Below, one piece after another: positions 11,007 to 22,411 of a stretch of 64,000 nt of DNA. Position numbers and translations under genes: made by a program. Origin of the DNA: Closterium sp. NIES-65 (taxonomy: Eukaryota > Streptophyta > Zygnematophyceae > Desmidiales > Closteriaceae); the NCBI GenBank assembly GCA_948144175.1, contig CANXME010002067.1:1984001-2048000 (forward strand), in the 5' to 3' direction. Under the pieces are notes generated by a model that was not told the DNA's origin, did not search any database, and worked only from the letters and a program-made list of their open reading frames with translations. How positions within the stretch are numbered: position 1 is the first letter of the stretch; each line of letters starts with the position of its first letter.

Positions 11007-11848
11007 GATGTGTTTGGCACGGGCATGGAAAACACCAGCGTCCTTTGCCAAGACAATGGCGCTAGTGTTGTCACAGAGCAGCGGGGTGGGACCAGTGGGG
11101 GGAAGGCCGAGAGAGCAGAGGAGAGTACGGAGCCAAAGGGCTTCGTGGGTTGCCGCACCGAGCGCGTAGTATTCAGCTTCACAAGAGGATGTCGCAACTA
11201 CACATTGCCGCTTGGATTGCCAAAAAATCAGAGAAGGTCCCAGAAAAAACAGGTATGCAGTGAGGGAACGACGATCCTCACTTTTGGAAGCCCATGAGGC
11301 ATCACAATACCCGACCAGCTGGAGGGAGGCGGGATTGCCACCAAGAAGCAGCCCATGGGAAGAAGTCCCGTTGAGGTAACGGAGAACAAGTCTAGCAGCC
11401 AGCCAATGAGGTGACGTGAAAGGAGTCCAGTAGAATAGGTTATGTTAGGGCGAGTGGCAACCATTGCGTACATGAGAGAGCCGACCAGAGAGGGATATGG
11501 GAAGGGTTCAGAGGGTGGCAATAAAGAACGTGTTGGAAGGAGGAGCTTAAAGTCCATAGGGGTGTGGCTGGGGTTGGCGTGGTTGAGATTGAAGGTAGAG
11601 AGGAGTGCAGTAATAAATTTGGAATGGTGGATGAGGAGGGTCCGAGAAGAGCGCTCACGGTCTAAGTGGAGGCCGAGGTAATAAGTTAATGGGCCAAGGT
11701 CACGAAGTTTGAAGCGAGTGGACAGAGAAGTTTTGAAGGTGGTAAGGGGAGTGATAGTGGTGGAAAGGATGATGAGATCGTCGACATAGACTAGGACAAG
11801 GAAGAAGTGGGAAGGATGTGGAAGAAGAGGTGAGGAGGGTGCAGCAAT

Positions 11849-12160
11849 CAGGGATGAGCAAGGTGGCGAACACCTGTTCGGTTCGCCTCGAACAAGTTTT
11901 GTTTTTTAGCTCAAATCGTTCGCCGAACAGTGTTCGATGTTCGCCCGAACACGTTCGTGTTCGGGCCGCTGCTGAAATTTGCCCGCGACGAACACGAACA
12001 GTGTTGTAGGTTCGCCCGAACACGCCTCCACAGGCGAACAGCGAACACCTGTTTTTTCCTAAACTGTTCGCCGAACCGAACAGTGTTCGGTTCGGCAAAA
12101 GAGGGTGTTCGACAAGGGGCGAAGACGAACATGTTCGTGTTCGCCCTTTGCTCATCCCTA
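11849..12160. mobile_element. 312-bp hAT MITE (GTTCG family) inside the copia RT gene
   Basis: The ends CAGGGATGAGCAA and TTGCTCATCCCTA are inverted repeats (12 of 13). The target duplication GCAGCAAT is perfect (11841-11848 and 12161-12168), and the empty site is present in copia copy 2 at about 39941-39948. The body consists of GAACA/TGTTCG palindromes with no coding capacity. The ends match those of the 4.4-kb hAT element at 31,639-36,066, which is the likely source lineage of its transposase. Confidence 0.9.
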
Positions 12161-13612
12161 GCAGCAATGAAAAGTCCGGGTCGGTAGCGGAGGTGTGAAA
12201 GCCAAATGTGAGAAGCTCCGATTTCAGTTTTTTGTACCAGCACCGAGGAGCCTGCTTCAGGCCGTACAAGGGCTTGTGCAGGAGGCAAACTTGAGGAGAG
12301 CCATTGGCAAGAGGGAGTTCAAAACCGGGTGGTTGGGTCATGTAAATAATCTCGTCAAGGTCGCCATTGAGAAAGGCATTGGAGATGTCGAGTTGATGCA
12401 TCTCAAGATTAAGGGCAGCAGCAAGGGTGAGGAGCAAGCGAAGCGTAGCAAAGCGAATGGTGGGTGCAAATGTCTCTGTGCCCTCACGTTGCTTGAAGCC
12501 TTGAATGACCAAACGGGCTTTATAGCGCTCGATGGACCCATCCGGGTTCTCTTTGACCTTGAAAACCCATTTGCAAGGGATAGGAGTGCAGTCGGGCGGT
12601 TTGGGCACAACGCTGTAAGTGCGGTTGGCCAGGAGTGCAGTAATTTCAGCGTCAGCAGCAGCAAGCCATTGGGGAGCAGCGGGGCAAGAGCGGGCAGCAG
12701 AAATTGTAGGTGGCTCGTAGTGGGAATGAAGAGCAATGTAGGCAAAGTCATCTAAAAAATGGGCTGAGTCGCGATCTTCGTCAAGGATGGTGTTAACAGA
12801 GGGGTCAGAGAAGTTGAGCTGAAGGTCTTGGGCAGTCGGGGTTGGAAGAGGATGAAATAGAAGAGGTGAGGAAGTGGGTGTGGAGGCTGGCTTCTGAAGG
12901 GAAGTGGGAAGGGTGAAAGGCTGAAAGGGAGGGGTGGGGAGTGTGGGAAAGAGAGGTGCAGACGGAGTAGCAGAGGGAGAGGTTTTTGCGTGTGTAGCAG
13001 GCAGCGGAGGAGGATTGATAGGGTCTGGTGAGAAGGTAGGTTAAGAAGGCGGGTGAAGTGACAAAGTGATAGGTGCGGGAGTAGGGGGTGATGGTAGAGG
13101 CAGTGGCGGGTGAGGGGGAGTTGAGGGGGAGGTTTCAAGGAATGTGACATCCCGAGAGTAGACAACCCGGCGGATGGAGGGGATATAAGCGCGATATGCT
13201 TTGTAACCATTAAGGAGACCATAGCCGAGGAAGATGTCGGGAGCACTGCGGTCATGTAACTTGGATTCTCGATAAAGAGTAGGTAGAGTAGAAGCACGGA
13301 GACAGGGCATCCAAACACGCGAAAATGGGTGACGTCCGGCCGCTGACCTGTCCATAATTCCAGAGGCGTGACATCGCGAGGGAGTGAGCGAGAAGGAGAG
13401 TGATTGCGAATATATGCAGTAGTAAGGGCTACTTCTCCCCACCACCCACGAGGAAGACCGCTGTCATGTAACATGCACCGCACCATGTCAAGGATGGTGC
13501 GATTCATCCGCTCAGCGACACCATTTTGTTGCGGGGTGTATGGTGTAGAGACCTGTCGGGTGATGCCACGCGAAGCGAGGAAAGCTTGAAAAGCGTCGAA
13601 AAGATATTCTGG

Positions 13613-14491
13613 TAGGGATGAGCAAATGGCGAACACGAACATGTTCGTGTTCGCCTGGGCTCGAACATGGCTGTTCAGCGAACCGAACACTGTTCGGTTC
13701 GCCGAACACTTAACACCAGAAAGGGTGTTCGAAGTTCGCCAAGAGAGGCGAACATGTCGTACGTTTTGGCGAACACGAACACGTTCGCCCAGAACATGTT
13801 CGCGTTCGCCTTAAAGGACCTTCTCAGATCCAAGTAGAGTGAAATCCAAATGTTTCACATTCCCTCCCCCCACCCCGCAAGCCAGTCCCGCCCTGCTAGA
13901 ACCGCCCATGCTAGATCTACGCTTAAGCAACGGCGAAATGCTAGATCTACGCTTAAGCAACGGCGAAATGCTAGATCTGAGCTTAAGCAACGGTGAAATG
14001 CTAGATCTGAGCTTAAGCAACGGCGAAATGCTTGATCCGCACTTAAGCAACAGCGAATGCTAGATCTACGCTTAAGCAACGGCGAAATGCTAGATCTACG
14101 CTTAAGCAACGGCGAAATGCTAGATCTACGCTTAAGCAAAGGCGAAATGCTAGATCTGAGCTTAAGCAACGGCGAAATGCCTTGATCCGCACTTAAGCAA
14201 CGGCAAAAGGACTTGATCTGAGCCCAAACACCAAGGCCCGCGCCCTAAAAATTGGTCGCGGGCCTATTCGTCGACGAACACATTGGCGTTCGTCGAAGGC
14301 CCGTGTCGATCACGAACACGTTCGTGTTCGTCGCGCCTCGGCCAGCTGAGCCGGGCGAACGGCGAACGTGTTCAGGCGAACACCGAACACGTTCGCCCCG
14401 AACAATTTAGGCCAAAAAAAAATCTTGTTCGGTTCGCCTCGAACGTGTTCGAGGTGAACCGAACAGGTGTTTGTCATATTGCTCATCCCTA
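13613..14491. mobile_element. 879-bp hAT derivative (GTTCG family) inside the copia integrase gene
   Basis: Perfect 13-bp ends TAGGGATGAGCAA and TTGCTCATCCCTA. The flanking octamers TATTCTGG (13605-13612) and AATTCTGG (14492-14499) differ at one position. Copia copy 2 shows the unoccupied site near 41390. The last 230 bp match the right (transposase-5') end of the 4.4-kb hAT element, including a GGTCGCGGGCC-type palindrome. The centre has been replaced by a 30-bp minisatellite (13908-14207). No transposase is encoded. Confidence 0.85.
13908..14207 (+). repeat. 30-bp minisatellite, about 10 units
   Basis: Tandem units based on ATGCTAGATCTACGCTTAAG followed by CAACGGCGAA. Variants are ATCTGAG for ATCTACG, and two diverged units reading CTTGATCCGCAC. 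One unit is 29 nt. It lies wholly inside the hAT derivative. The regular serine/leucine-rich reading frames through it are by-products of the repeat. Confidence 0.9.
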
Positions 14492-16755
14492 AATTCTGGG
14501 GCGCCATCGGAGTGCAAGACCTTGAGATGTGTCTTGCAGTGGCTTTCGGCTTGGGCGAGATAGCGCTGAAATGTGCTAAAGACTTCAGAGCGGGATTTGA
14601 GAAGGTAGACAGTGGTATAGCGGCTGTAATCGTCAATGAATGTGAGGAGATAGGTGGCGCCGCCAAATGTGGTGCCGATGGGAAATGGTCCAGCGACATC
14701 AGTGTGAACCAGGTCAAGTGGGGCTGAGCTGTACGAGGTAGAGTCTGGACATGGCTGGCGGGTTTGCTTCCTACGAAGGCACGAAATGCAAGTGGAAGGT
14801 AGGGAACCGTTGAGGCTGATGCCGCTGACCATCTGTTTGGAATGAAGCTGCTGCAAGCTGTGTCCGTTGAGATGTCCGAATCGCCGATGCCAAAGAAGAG
14901 ATGAAGCTGCAGAGCAGGATGCGGGAACAAGAGGAGGAGGTGCTGATGTAGTTGAGACCGTGGCCGGCTGCGAAGATGAGGCAGGGCTGAGAGAAACGAA
15001 GAACAGCTTCATGTGCTCATGGGCGACAGCAAGAACCGTGGAGCCTCGGAACACTTGGGCAGGAGCATGAAGAGGGAAGTGGGTAGTGAGTCCTTAGTCT
15101 TTCAGCTTACGAACAGAGATGATATTATGAACAATCTGGGGAATGTATAGGAAATCCTTTAGGGTGATAGGCTGGGTATGGTTGTTGTGACGGGCGTAGA
15201 CAAGAATGTCCCCAATGCCGTGGGCAGGGTACTGCTCCCCACCACCAAACCGGACGCCACTACTAGGAAATGGTTGACGGAGGGAGGAAAATAGATGAGG
15301 ATCATTGCAGAGATGCGAGGATGTGCCAGAGTCAAGGAGCCAGGAGGAGCAAGAAGGAGAGCTGGTGAGGACGAAGGCGAGAGGCCGCTGGAGCAGGATG
15401 GAGAAAAGGCAGAGGAGAAAGGAGATGAGGAGTAGTAGTGATGGGAGGGACGGCAGCCAAGAGGTAGGGAGTAAGTGCGCGGCGGCGACATCGGCATAGC
15501 GAGAATCAATCGAAGATGACAGTGGCGTGGATGACAAATGAGAAGCCGCGAGTGCTGGTGAGGTAATGTCAGAGGTAGGAGAGGGAAGGAGAGGCTGGGC
15601 CAGGTGGGCAGGATATGCCAGAGGTGGGAGGGCGGTGTGTGCAGCTGCCTTGTTGGGCGAGCTTTGAGAGAGGGAACGGAACGGCATCTGCTGTGGCTGT
15701 TGGGGCTGGTACGGTTGCGACTCTGGCTGGTATGTAGACTGCGGCAGGTACGGCAATTGGTGCTGTTGCTGTAGTTGCTGCCTGGGCATCTTCTTTTCGA
15801 GTTGAGGGCAAGTGGTGATGGCGTGACCAGCAGCCTTGCAATAGCGGCAGGAAGTGGTAGAGGTGCTGGAATGAGGCTTGGAGGGTCCAGGTTGAACGAC
15901 ATAAGCACCATCAGCAAGGAGCGACGAATTCTTTGTTGCACGGTCCCACTCAGCATCCACGAGACGTCCCTTGAGCCACTCAAGGGTCATATCCTTTATT
16001 TCTTTGACCGAGCAAAGCGTTTCAGTAAGCGTGTCGTAAGACCGAGGAAGACCCAAAAGGATAGACGTGATGGTCACCCAAGAGGGTAAACTGTAGCCGC
16101 TGGTCTGGAGTTGCAGGTCAAGACCGCGAACGTGGTCAAAGTAGGCACAGACAGGCTGGCCAGGGTCCATGGGGACAGAGAAGAGCTAACGCAGCAGGCC
16201 GAACTGAGCTTGATTGCCGGTTTTGGCAAATTTCTTGTTGAGAAGATCCCACAACCCGCCAGCGGTCTCGGTTGGAGAAATAGACATTGAGAGCTGCGTG
16301 GGAAGCGTGGAGAGAAGGTACAGCAAGGCACGCTGTTCTTGTTCTGCTGCTGCAAGGGCAGGGGTAGTAGCAGCCGGGCGAGCCGGGTTGGATGGAGCTG
16401 CCGGCGCAGCATCTGCCGTGGAGGCCGCAGCATTGGTAGAGAAGAGACGGATGAGGATGTGAGCGCGGAATCACCAAGAGCGTCGACGATGCCCACAATT
16501 TGGAAGGTGAGGACCACCATCCGCTTCCAATGATTGAAGTTGGAGCCATCGGGGAGGAGGGAGGGCAAAGTGAGCCTCCCCAAATGACTGTCCACTGTAG
16601 CCATAGTTAAGATGAACAAAAAAAACGGCTATTTGATGGCTAAGCGTTGGAAACGAAGTACAGCCAATGGTCCATAAATATGGAGGAAAATGAGCAATGT
16701 TTCTTAAAGGTCTATTGTAGTGCAGTAGAGGCTGACCAACAGAGGCTCAGCTATA

Positions 16756-16767
16756 GCTCTGATATCA
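16756..16767 (-). other. Primer-binding site of copia copy 1
   Basis: The minus strand reads TGATATCAGAGC directly after the 5' LTR end. It differs at one base from the canonical initiator-Met-tRNA complement TGGTATCAGAGC. Confidence 0.85.
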
Positions 16768-17359
16768 TGTAGAAAATCATACCTATGTGCATAATGTGCA
16801 CAAGGAGAAGCTGGTTTTGAGATGTTGAAAAAAAGGTCTACAAACAGAAAAGTTAACTGAAGTGATGAATACAAGCAAAACAAAAGCTAAAATAGGCAAA
16901 AAGTGAAGAGAGCTAGCTTGGAGGCGACTTGGGCTCGTCCAGTTGAGAAATTTGGTACCCAAGGGACTTGGGGTGGCCAAATGGGTGCTCAAGTCGCCCA
17001 TAGTTAAGATGGGGACGTGAGGGACCCTCGAAGTGGGCCTGGAAGCGCCCCCTCTAGTGGAACCGCGATTCCACGAATTGGAAACACGAATTCCAAGCTA
17101 GAGCCGCGTTTCCAATGTTGAAATTCGTGGGTCCAGGCTGGAGCCGCGTCCCCAAGGATGGGAAACGTGCTGGGGTGCCCCAAAGCCGAATTTGGGGTGC
17201 CTAGCACTTAATTAAGTCACTCAGGGGGCACCCTATAACTAATATAACCCAACCCCTATTGTCTACACTATTATTATGTAAGCAAATACATACAGACCAT
17301 AAAACAAACTAGTGAACTAACCTTCAGCATAATTAAAGGAAAATAAGTACCTAACAACA
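16768..17359 (-). repeat. 5' LTR of copia copy 1
   Basis: A 592-bp LTR with the same TG...CA borders as the left LTR. It carries the CATACC/CATAATG and GGCAAAAAGTG variants, unlike its own 3' LTR but like the 5' LTR of copy 2 at 43,666. Confidence 0.85.
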
Positions 17360-17693
17360 GATAGATTAAGTAGTTAGGGGGGAGAGAGACTTGGAGGGGT
17401 TTCAAAATTTCATGACAATAGCTCACAATTCCACCCTGCAAGGCATTTGGAAGATGTGACTGCCACATTTGAATGTGAATATATTTGCGCTAAAAACACT
17501 ATGCTGGGATAGCCAAACTTAAATTATGACAATTGCCGCTCTGATGATCCTCGATGGCCCTTGTGGGCTGGCCCGGCTCTCCACGCTTATGGCTAAATCA
17601 AACCTAGAACAACCTTTAATCAGTAGTTTGAGGAATGAATTAGGGTCATCCAAGCCAAAGGTGAAGTTTCAATACAATTTCCTTGATACTGAC

Positions 17694-17765
17694 AGGATTC
17701 CAAGGCTGCTCATGTTGCTGCTGGTGGATGGAATAGACCCAGTCAATTTGTTAAGTGATAGATCC
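17694..17765 (-). CDS. LRR exon C (72 nt)
   Basis: Minus-strand 24-residue LRR with core LNKLTGSIPSTSSNMSSL, bounded by a CATCAG acceptor-like border and a GTCAGTATC donor. The frame is open. Flanking sequence (17526-17690 and 17766-17990) is homologous to that around exons B, D and E. The IG of the usual STIGN core has become SS. Confidence 0.6.
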
Positions 17766-17769
17766 CTGA

Positions 17770-18499
17770 TGGTATGGATACGCAACGGAAACATCCAAGA
17801 AAAGAGAGGGATAAAGCAAATAGTTGGGGGAGAGAGAAGAGGATGAGTTTGGAAAAGCCCCGAGAGTCGGACAAGTAATCATGACTGCTCACACATCCAC
17901 ACTAAATGCATTTATGGAAGTGGCAGATGCTATGCCCACATTTGAATGTGACATTAAGTGAACAAATACAAATGTGCCCAAAATGTTGTACTCGGAGTGC
18001 CAAATGTGATCATTTGAACAATTAATATTTAATCGACAACCTGGCAACCTGTAAACTGTTTGTCCAAACACACAAGAATACGAATTTGGGGGCTCCGCTA
18101 GGGGGGCTTCACAACCTAGGGTCTCTCTACACTTGGAAGATAAGACCTACTCAGAATAAAATTCTCTTGCCAAAAGGAAAAATTCTGTGATGTGTAATTA
18201 TTTAAGATCAAATTACGAAATTACTTCTTGATGGTGTAACTACCAACAAAGCGGTAGACAAGTAGAATCTAATTACTTCGAGATAAGCGGTCGAGATTAT
18301 GGTTGCAGTAGCCATTACAAGAGGGAATAACCGCTCTCACATTGGGCATTTTTAGGCAAGAATTTCTATATCTAGAAGAAATTTGTGCGCTCAAAAGTGT
18401 ACTGGGGCTGGATCACAATTTCACTGACATGGATCTTGCTCAGCTGGCAATTGAGTGGGTTAGAACATACTACTTTGGTTGTGATGGAACTAGTAGAAG
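17770..18499. other. Intron-like sequence, no gene recognised
   Basis: The first 220 bp continue the intron unit shared with the 25.3-kb copy (GCTCACACATC.AC, ACAAATACAAATGTG words). The rest (18080-18499) is unassigned AT-rich sequence. Confidence 0.4.
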
Positions 18500-19091
18500 C
18501 TAATACCTGGTGGGTGGGACTGCATCTTTGATTTTCACTGCCAACTTGATTTCAGAGGTTCCCACTTTCATCCTCCCATGTTCAAGATTCAGAACCACCC
18601 TCCTCGCCCAAGTGATTTGTTGCTGGATTGTTGCAGGCCCATATTTCGAGGCTACTGTGGAGATATCAGCAACCAAATACCCTGGTACCCACGAGTTCAT
18701 TCATGGGAGTGGCGAGCTGGACACGGGACACGTAGTCGGGAAAGATCTCACTCGCACCTGCTCTGCTAATGTTGGTCATCAACGTGCACCATTTCCCTCC
18801 CTCGCCTTAAGTTCCAAAGTGCACAGATGTTCAACCATGTGGGTTGAAGTGTGCCGGTTAAAGGACCAAGTCCTCCCAGTGTCAATGGCAGTCCTCCTCT
18901 GCTCGGCTGTCATCACAGTGATGAGAAAAAATGTGTTGGCAGCATGCGGGGCGTAGTTCTGCCAATCAGGACCGACCCCACACCTGCCGGCCATTGCTAC
19001 AGTTGTAAATTTTGCGGAATTGACTGCCACTGCAGCAGAGCCAGCCTTGGAGAAGATTCCCCTGGTGATGCGAACATTGGTGCCGCCGAGG
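18500..19091 (-). CDS. Possible exon(s) of an unknown gene
   Basis: The minus strand stays open over 19,091-18,780 (about 100 codons containing GRCGVGPDWQNYAPHAAN). A second stretch at 18,700-18,510 contains ITWARRVVLNLEHGRMKVG and ends at a possible donor CAG|GTATTAG. I recognise no domain. A diverged second copy of part of it lies at about 22,195-22,400, in the same position relative to LRR exon D as this one holds relative to exon C. It therefore belongs to the duplicated LRR unit. It could be coding sequence of the same gene or simply intron that happens to be open. Confidence 0.25.
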
Positions 19092-19099
19092 AAGAATGG

Positions 19100-20172
19100 T
19101 GCCGGACTCTCCCCACCACTTCAGGAGCACCTTCCAGCCCCAATTCACCTCGAGTCTAATTTGTACTCGTGCAGGTACTCCCTTCTAATGCACAGCTTCG
19201 TGTGGGACCATCATAAGTTCCAAAGCGCGGCAATGGGCTTCAATTCTTCCTGCCACAGCTCCTCACACCCATCAGCCCACTGCTTCCTGCATCTTGCCTT
19301 GGTCCCAGATGCACCCATCCTTTCTGGGATGTACATATTGCAGTCAACATTTCATCTTATTACTCAACTACGATTGCTGCTGTCGAAAGTGATTGCAGGC
19401 AAGCAGACCGAAGCTGCAGTGAAAGGCATACTTGTGGAGCAGATGGTCAGGCAGCTTCCTCTTGAGTTGCCACATGCTTATGGAGCACACACATGGGTCA
19501 GGTGATGGAGCTTGCTGCTGAGGTTCCTATAAGGTGCATATGCCACAAACCACCTTGTGTGCTTATCTTCCCCTCACACACCGCGTGAGGACATCCTCGC
19601 ACGATGTCCCCGCGGAGAACATCAGGGGATTTGAGAACTTCATGGGACTCCGAAAGAGAGAAATCCAAGTCCAACTTAAGAGCACATTGACGCGTCAAAG
19701 AGGGCATGCTCATGCTTGCAGTCCAATGCCTTTCAGTACACATGACATGACCAAGGGCAGCTTCTCTTGCAACTTATGTCAAACTGGTTCATCAAAGGTC
19801 AAATAGTGCCCTGATTTTCATAGGCCAGCCCGCACTTGTAACAGACTGTTTGAACCGGTCTGGTGCACACTGAGCATGCCTGTCAAACCAGGCTGCTTCA
19901 AACCCGTAGCCCATGACAAACCCCATCAATGCCGAACAAGGTCACTCAACAACCGAGCATGCCCAGCACATATGATCCCGCAAGAGAATCATGCTAACAT
20001 ATCCCATGCGCTAGCACACTTGGGCTGGTTCCCATGTCCTGACAAATCCTGTTGATGTCAGGCAGAGAATCATGACTCTTGAGTCCTGTGGGACACATAT
20101 GACCCTTGGTTGACATAGTTGGAGGTCATTCTTGTATTTCCACCTTTTGTTAGACCACAGGTCCAACATGAC
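19100..20172. other. No recognisable gene
   Basis: Mixed-composition sequence with only short open frames on both strands. Nothing resembling a transposase, polymerase or LRR was seen. Confidence 0.4.
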
Positions 20173-21440
20173 AATCGAGTTAAGACAAGCCGGCGATCTG
20201 AGTATCAAATGGCTGGAATCAAGGGGGTCTCGACGAGCCAAGACCCATCTTGTTGGCTCATTGAACTAGTGTGGCTCATTGGGTCTGGCAGAAGGTGGTA
20301 AGCCATACCTGCTTGTCTCGGCTTGACTAGCGTGCCTACGATGGGGGAGCCTATGATACAAGCCACGAGCCTGATCAGGATCAGTTGCCCAACTGGCTCG
20401 TCAGCCCCCTGGCTCATGGCAACTTGAAATACACCGGCTTATCTTGGTCCTATGTTCGTACCCGATTTGAATCTTAAAGAGTATTTCATGCCTCCCTGAG
20501 GAAATTTCAGATGGTGTCAAATGCTAGTTGTGACAGGCTTGGACCCTTCGTCATGAGGCTTCTTACGATAGTGGCAGATTAAGATTGGCCCAACTCAAAC
20601 AGATGGGCCACGGCTATCAAAGCAAGAATAATGCCCATCCCAAACCCTCCCAATCCCCTACCGGTCATGTCTGACCATAGACGCATAAACCAGACCAGCC
20701 TAGTTACGGCTCTAGCCCTCCCTAATTATGAAAACAAAAGCAGTTCTCACATGCTTCTTACCAACGGTAGCACAAATACGGTTTGAGAACCGCATTATGA
20801 CCATGATTGTGCGGGAATGAGACATACAAATAGGGTCATGCAAGGGCCAGCAAGGTGCATTAGAAAGGGGTATAGGACCAGAAGAAGGCCAACCTTTTTA
20901 CCCATCGAGTAGCAATTCAAGCATTGGACTTTCGTCGGCTTGCTGCAACAAGGGCATGTACTGTGTCTACCATGCCACGGCCCAAGAGTGGCATGTTTGA
21001 AGCCATGTACGCACTGATTTGGCAGACATGATGCTCATTGTCGCGGATCTGATTGGAAAATCCCAATTTCGCATGGATTAGTGGGAAGCCCCTGTCTGTC
21101 ACCATGGGATGGACCTCCCTTAGTCTTGTTGTGAAACCAACCCAATACCACTTTAATCGTCCTCGATGGCCCTAGCGGGCTGGCCCGGCTCCTCCACACT
21201 CATGCCCAAATCGAACCACATACAAGCTGTAAGCAGTAATTGAATGAATTACTCAAAGCCGTCCAACTTGAAGGTGAAAGCTCAATAAAAATTGCCTTGA
21301 TACTGACAGATATGTAAGGCTGATCATATTGCCGATGGTGGATGGAATGGACCCAGTCAATTCGTTATGTGATAGATCCCTGATGGTACATACACGCCAC
21401 GGGTTACATCCAAAAAAAGAGAGGGGTAGAGTAAGTGGTT
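20173..21440. repeat. Duplicated LRR-intron block (copy D)
   Basis: Paralogue of 7548-9569 in the same orientation. It lacks the 8053-8841 MITE and the 9575 copia insertion, and so serves as the empty-site reference for both. The block includes LRR exon D. Confidence 0.7.
21308..21379 (-). CDS. LRR exon D (72 nt)
   Basis: Minus-strand 24-residue LRR with core HNELTGSIPSTIGNMISL, with an acceptor-like CATCAG and a donor-like GTCAGTATC. Open frame, phase 2. It is the copy closest to the family consensus. Confidence 0.6.
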
Positions 21441-21512
21441 GGGGGGGAGAGAGAATTGGAGGGGCTTGAAAAGGCCATGAGAGTTGAACAAGTAATCACA
21501 ATAGCTCACACA

Positions 21513-21735
21513 TAGACATGAGCACGGGGGCGAAAGTATGTTCAATTTGCCCGAACATGTTCGGGAGCGAACCGAACATACGGTTTTTGTTTTGCCTAAA
21601 TGTTCGCCCGAACATGTTCGGACATTCGCGGCGCGCATGGGAGAAATGCCCAAACATCGTACATGTTCAGGCGATTCTCCCAATTCCGCGAACATCAGCG
21701 TGACATTTGTCGCGCTGGTTGGGTTTGAAACTGAC
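21513..21735 (+). mobile_element. hAT (GTTCG family) terminal fragment
   Basis: Begins TAGACATGAGCA and continues with TGCCCGAACATGTTCGG palindromes and a GCGCTGGTTGG tail like that at 4370-4390. It corresponds to the transposase-5' end of the family. No matching opposite end or target duplication was found, so it is treated as a truncated copy. Confidence 0.5.
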
Positions 21736-22411
21736 GGACAAAGTAGATCGAGGTCATTGTGACCATATCCAATCGAGGTCATTGTGCATCGTTGTCAATC
21801 ATCTTGTACTAGCATTTCCTAGTTTTGGAAGAAATATGAGTAAATTTTGAATTTGAGTTTGCTTGGATAAGTGTTCATGCTCAGTCGGCATGTGAGGGCT
21901 TTTTGAGCCGATTAAATTTGAGAACATAGTTGTGTTGGTGGAAATATATTCTTCAGAGGAAAATATGACATCACCTTTGAAATTGACCAATTTTGAGGGC
22001 CAGCTTAGGAATGGTTCAGCATGAGTGTTCTTTGCTCTTTACGACAAGCTTTGTGTCAAAGGTTTTGATTTCATTCTCCTCTCCATGTATGAAATTTTTA
22101 GAATCTTCCTTACCCATGCATCTTGACAATTGAACATTGCACAACCTTGTCGTGAGGCGAATGTTTAGAGATAGGTGGCAGACCCCAGTGCTGAAGTGGA
22201 GGTCACCACTGTGAGAGGGAGGATGGCTGGTGACATTTCACGGCAGTCGGGAGAGATCTTTCTCGCACTTGCTCTGCCAGTGTTGGTCATCGCAGTGTAC
22301 CATCTCGCTCCCCAGCTCTGAGTTCCGAAGAGCAGCGTGGTTCAGCCATGTAAGCAAAGTGTACCTGGTTAGCGGAGCTAGAAATCCTCCCCATCTCAGT
22401 GGATGGCCCTC
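21736..22411. other. No recognisable gene
   Basis: Contains the diverged copy (about 22,195-22,400) of the open stretch at 18,695-18,900 but with frame disruptions. Otherwise unassigned. Confidence 0.35.

Larger units (their letters stand above)
10171..16604 (-). pseudogene. gag-pol of copia copy 1 (multiply disrupted)
   Basis: In minus-strand order: a Gag start (16604, MATVDSHLGR), then a Gag helical region and a CCHC knuckle CRYCKAAGHAITTC near 15840-15800. The protease motif LLDSGTSSH follows near 15330, then the pre-integrase HRRFGH...CISC, and integrase with HTDVAGPFP, FIDDYSRY and HSDGAPE, the last cut by a MITE. Integrase resumes with QQNGVAERMNR. Reverse transcriptase follows (QLDISNAFLNGDLDE, later YVDDLIILS), then RNase H (YCDASWAS, SSCEAEYYAL). 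Defects are a Gag frameshift, a TAG in Gag (LLR*LF), a TAA after the protease region (KLKD*G), a 19-nt deletion near 11412 and three MITEs. It is non-functional. Confidence 0.85.
9575..17359 (-). mobile_element. Copia element copy 1, full length, leftward
   Basis: This is a complete Ty1/copia retrotransposon. Its two LTRs, of 589 and 592 bp, begin and end TG...CA. A 5-bp target duplication GATAG flanks it (9570-9574 and 17360-17364). It has a primer-binding site beside the right (5') LTR and a purine tract beside the left (3') LTR. It sits inside an intron-like LRR unit; the interrupted host sequence resumes at 17365 as ATTAAGTAGTTAGGGG, matching the uninterrupted paralogue near 21430. Three hAT-type MITEs have since inserted into its coding region. 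It cannot encode a working polyprotein. Confidence 0.9.

Noticed and set aside
12752..13690. 312-codon minus frame taken as a separate gene
   Set aside because: It is the C-terminal integrase part of copia copy 1 fused at its start to MITE sequence.
13908..14207. Regular 30-bp repeats resembling a CRISPR array
   Set aside because: The units are strictly tandem with no unique spacers, lie inside a eukaryotic hAT derivative, and have no cas genes nearby.
15159..15983. 274-codon frame overlapping copia copy 1 pol, and matching frames in copies 2 and 3
   Set aside because: A shifted-frame shadow of the Gag-protease region. The true frame carries the CCHC and protease motifs.
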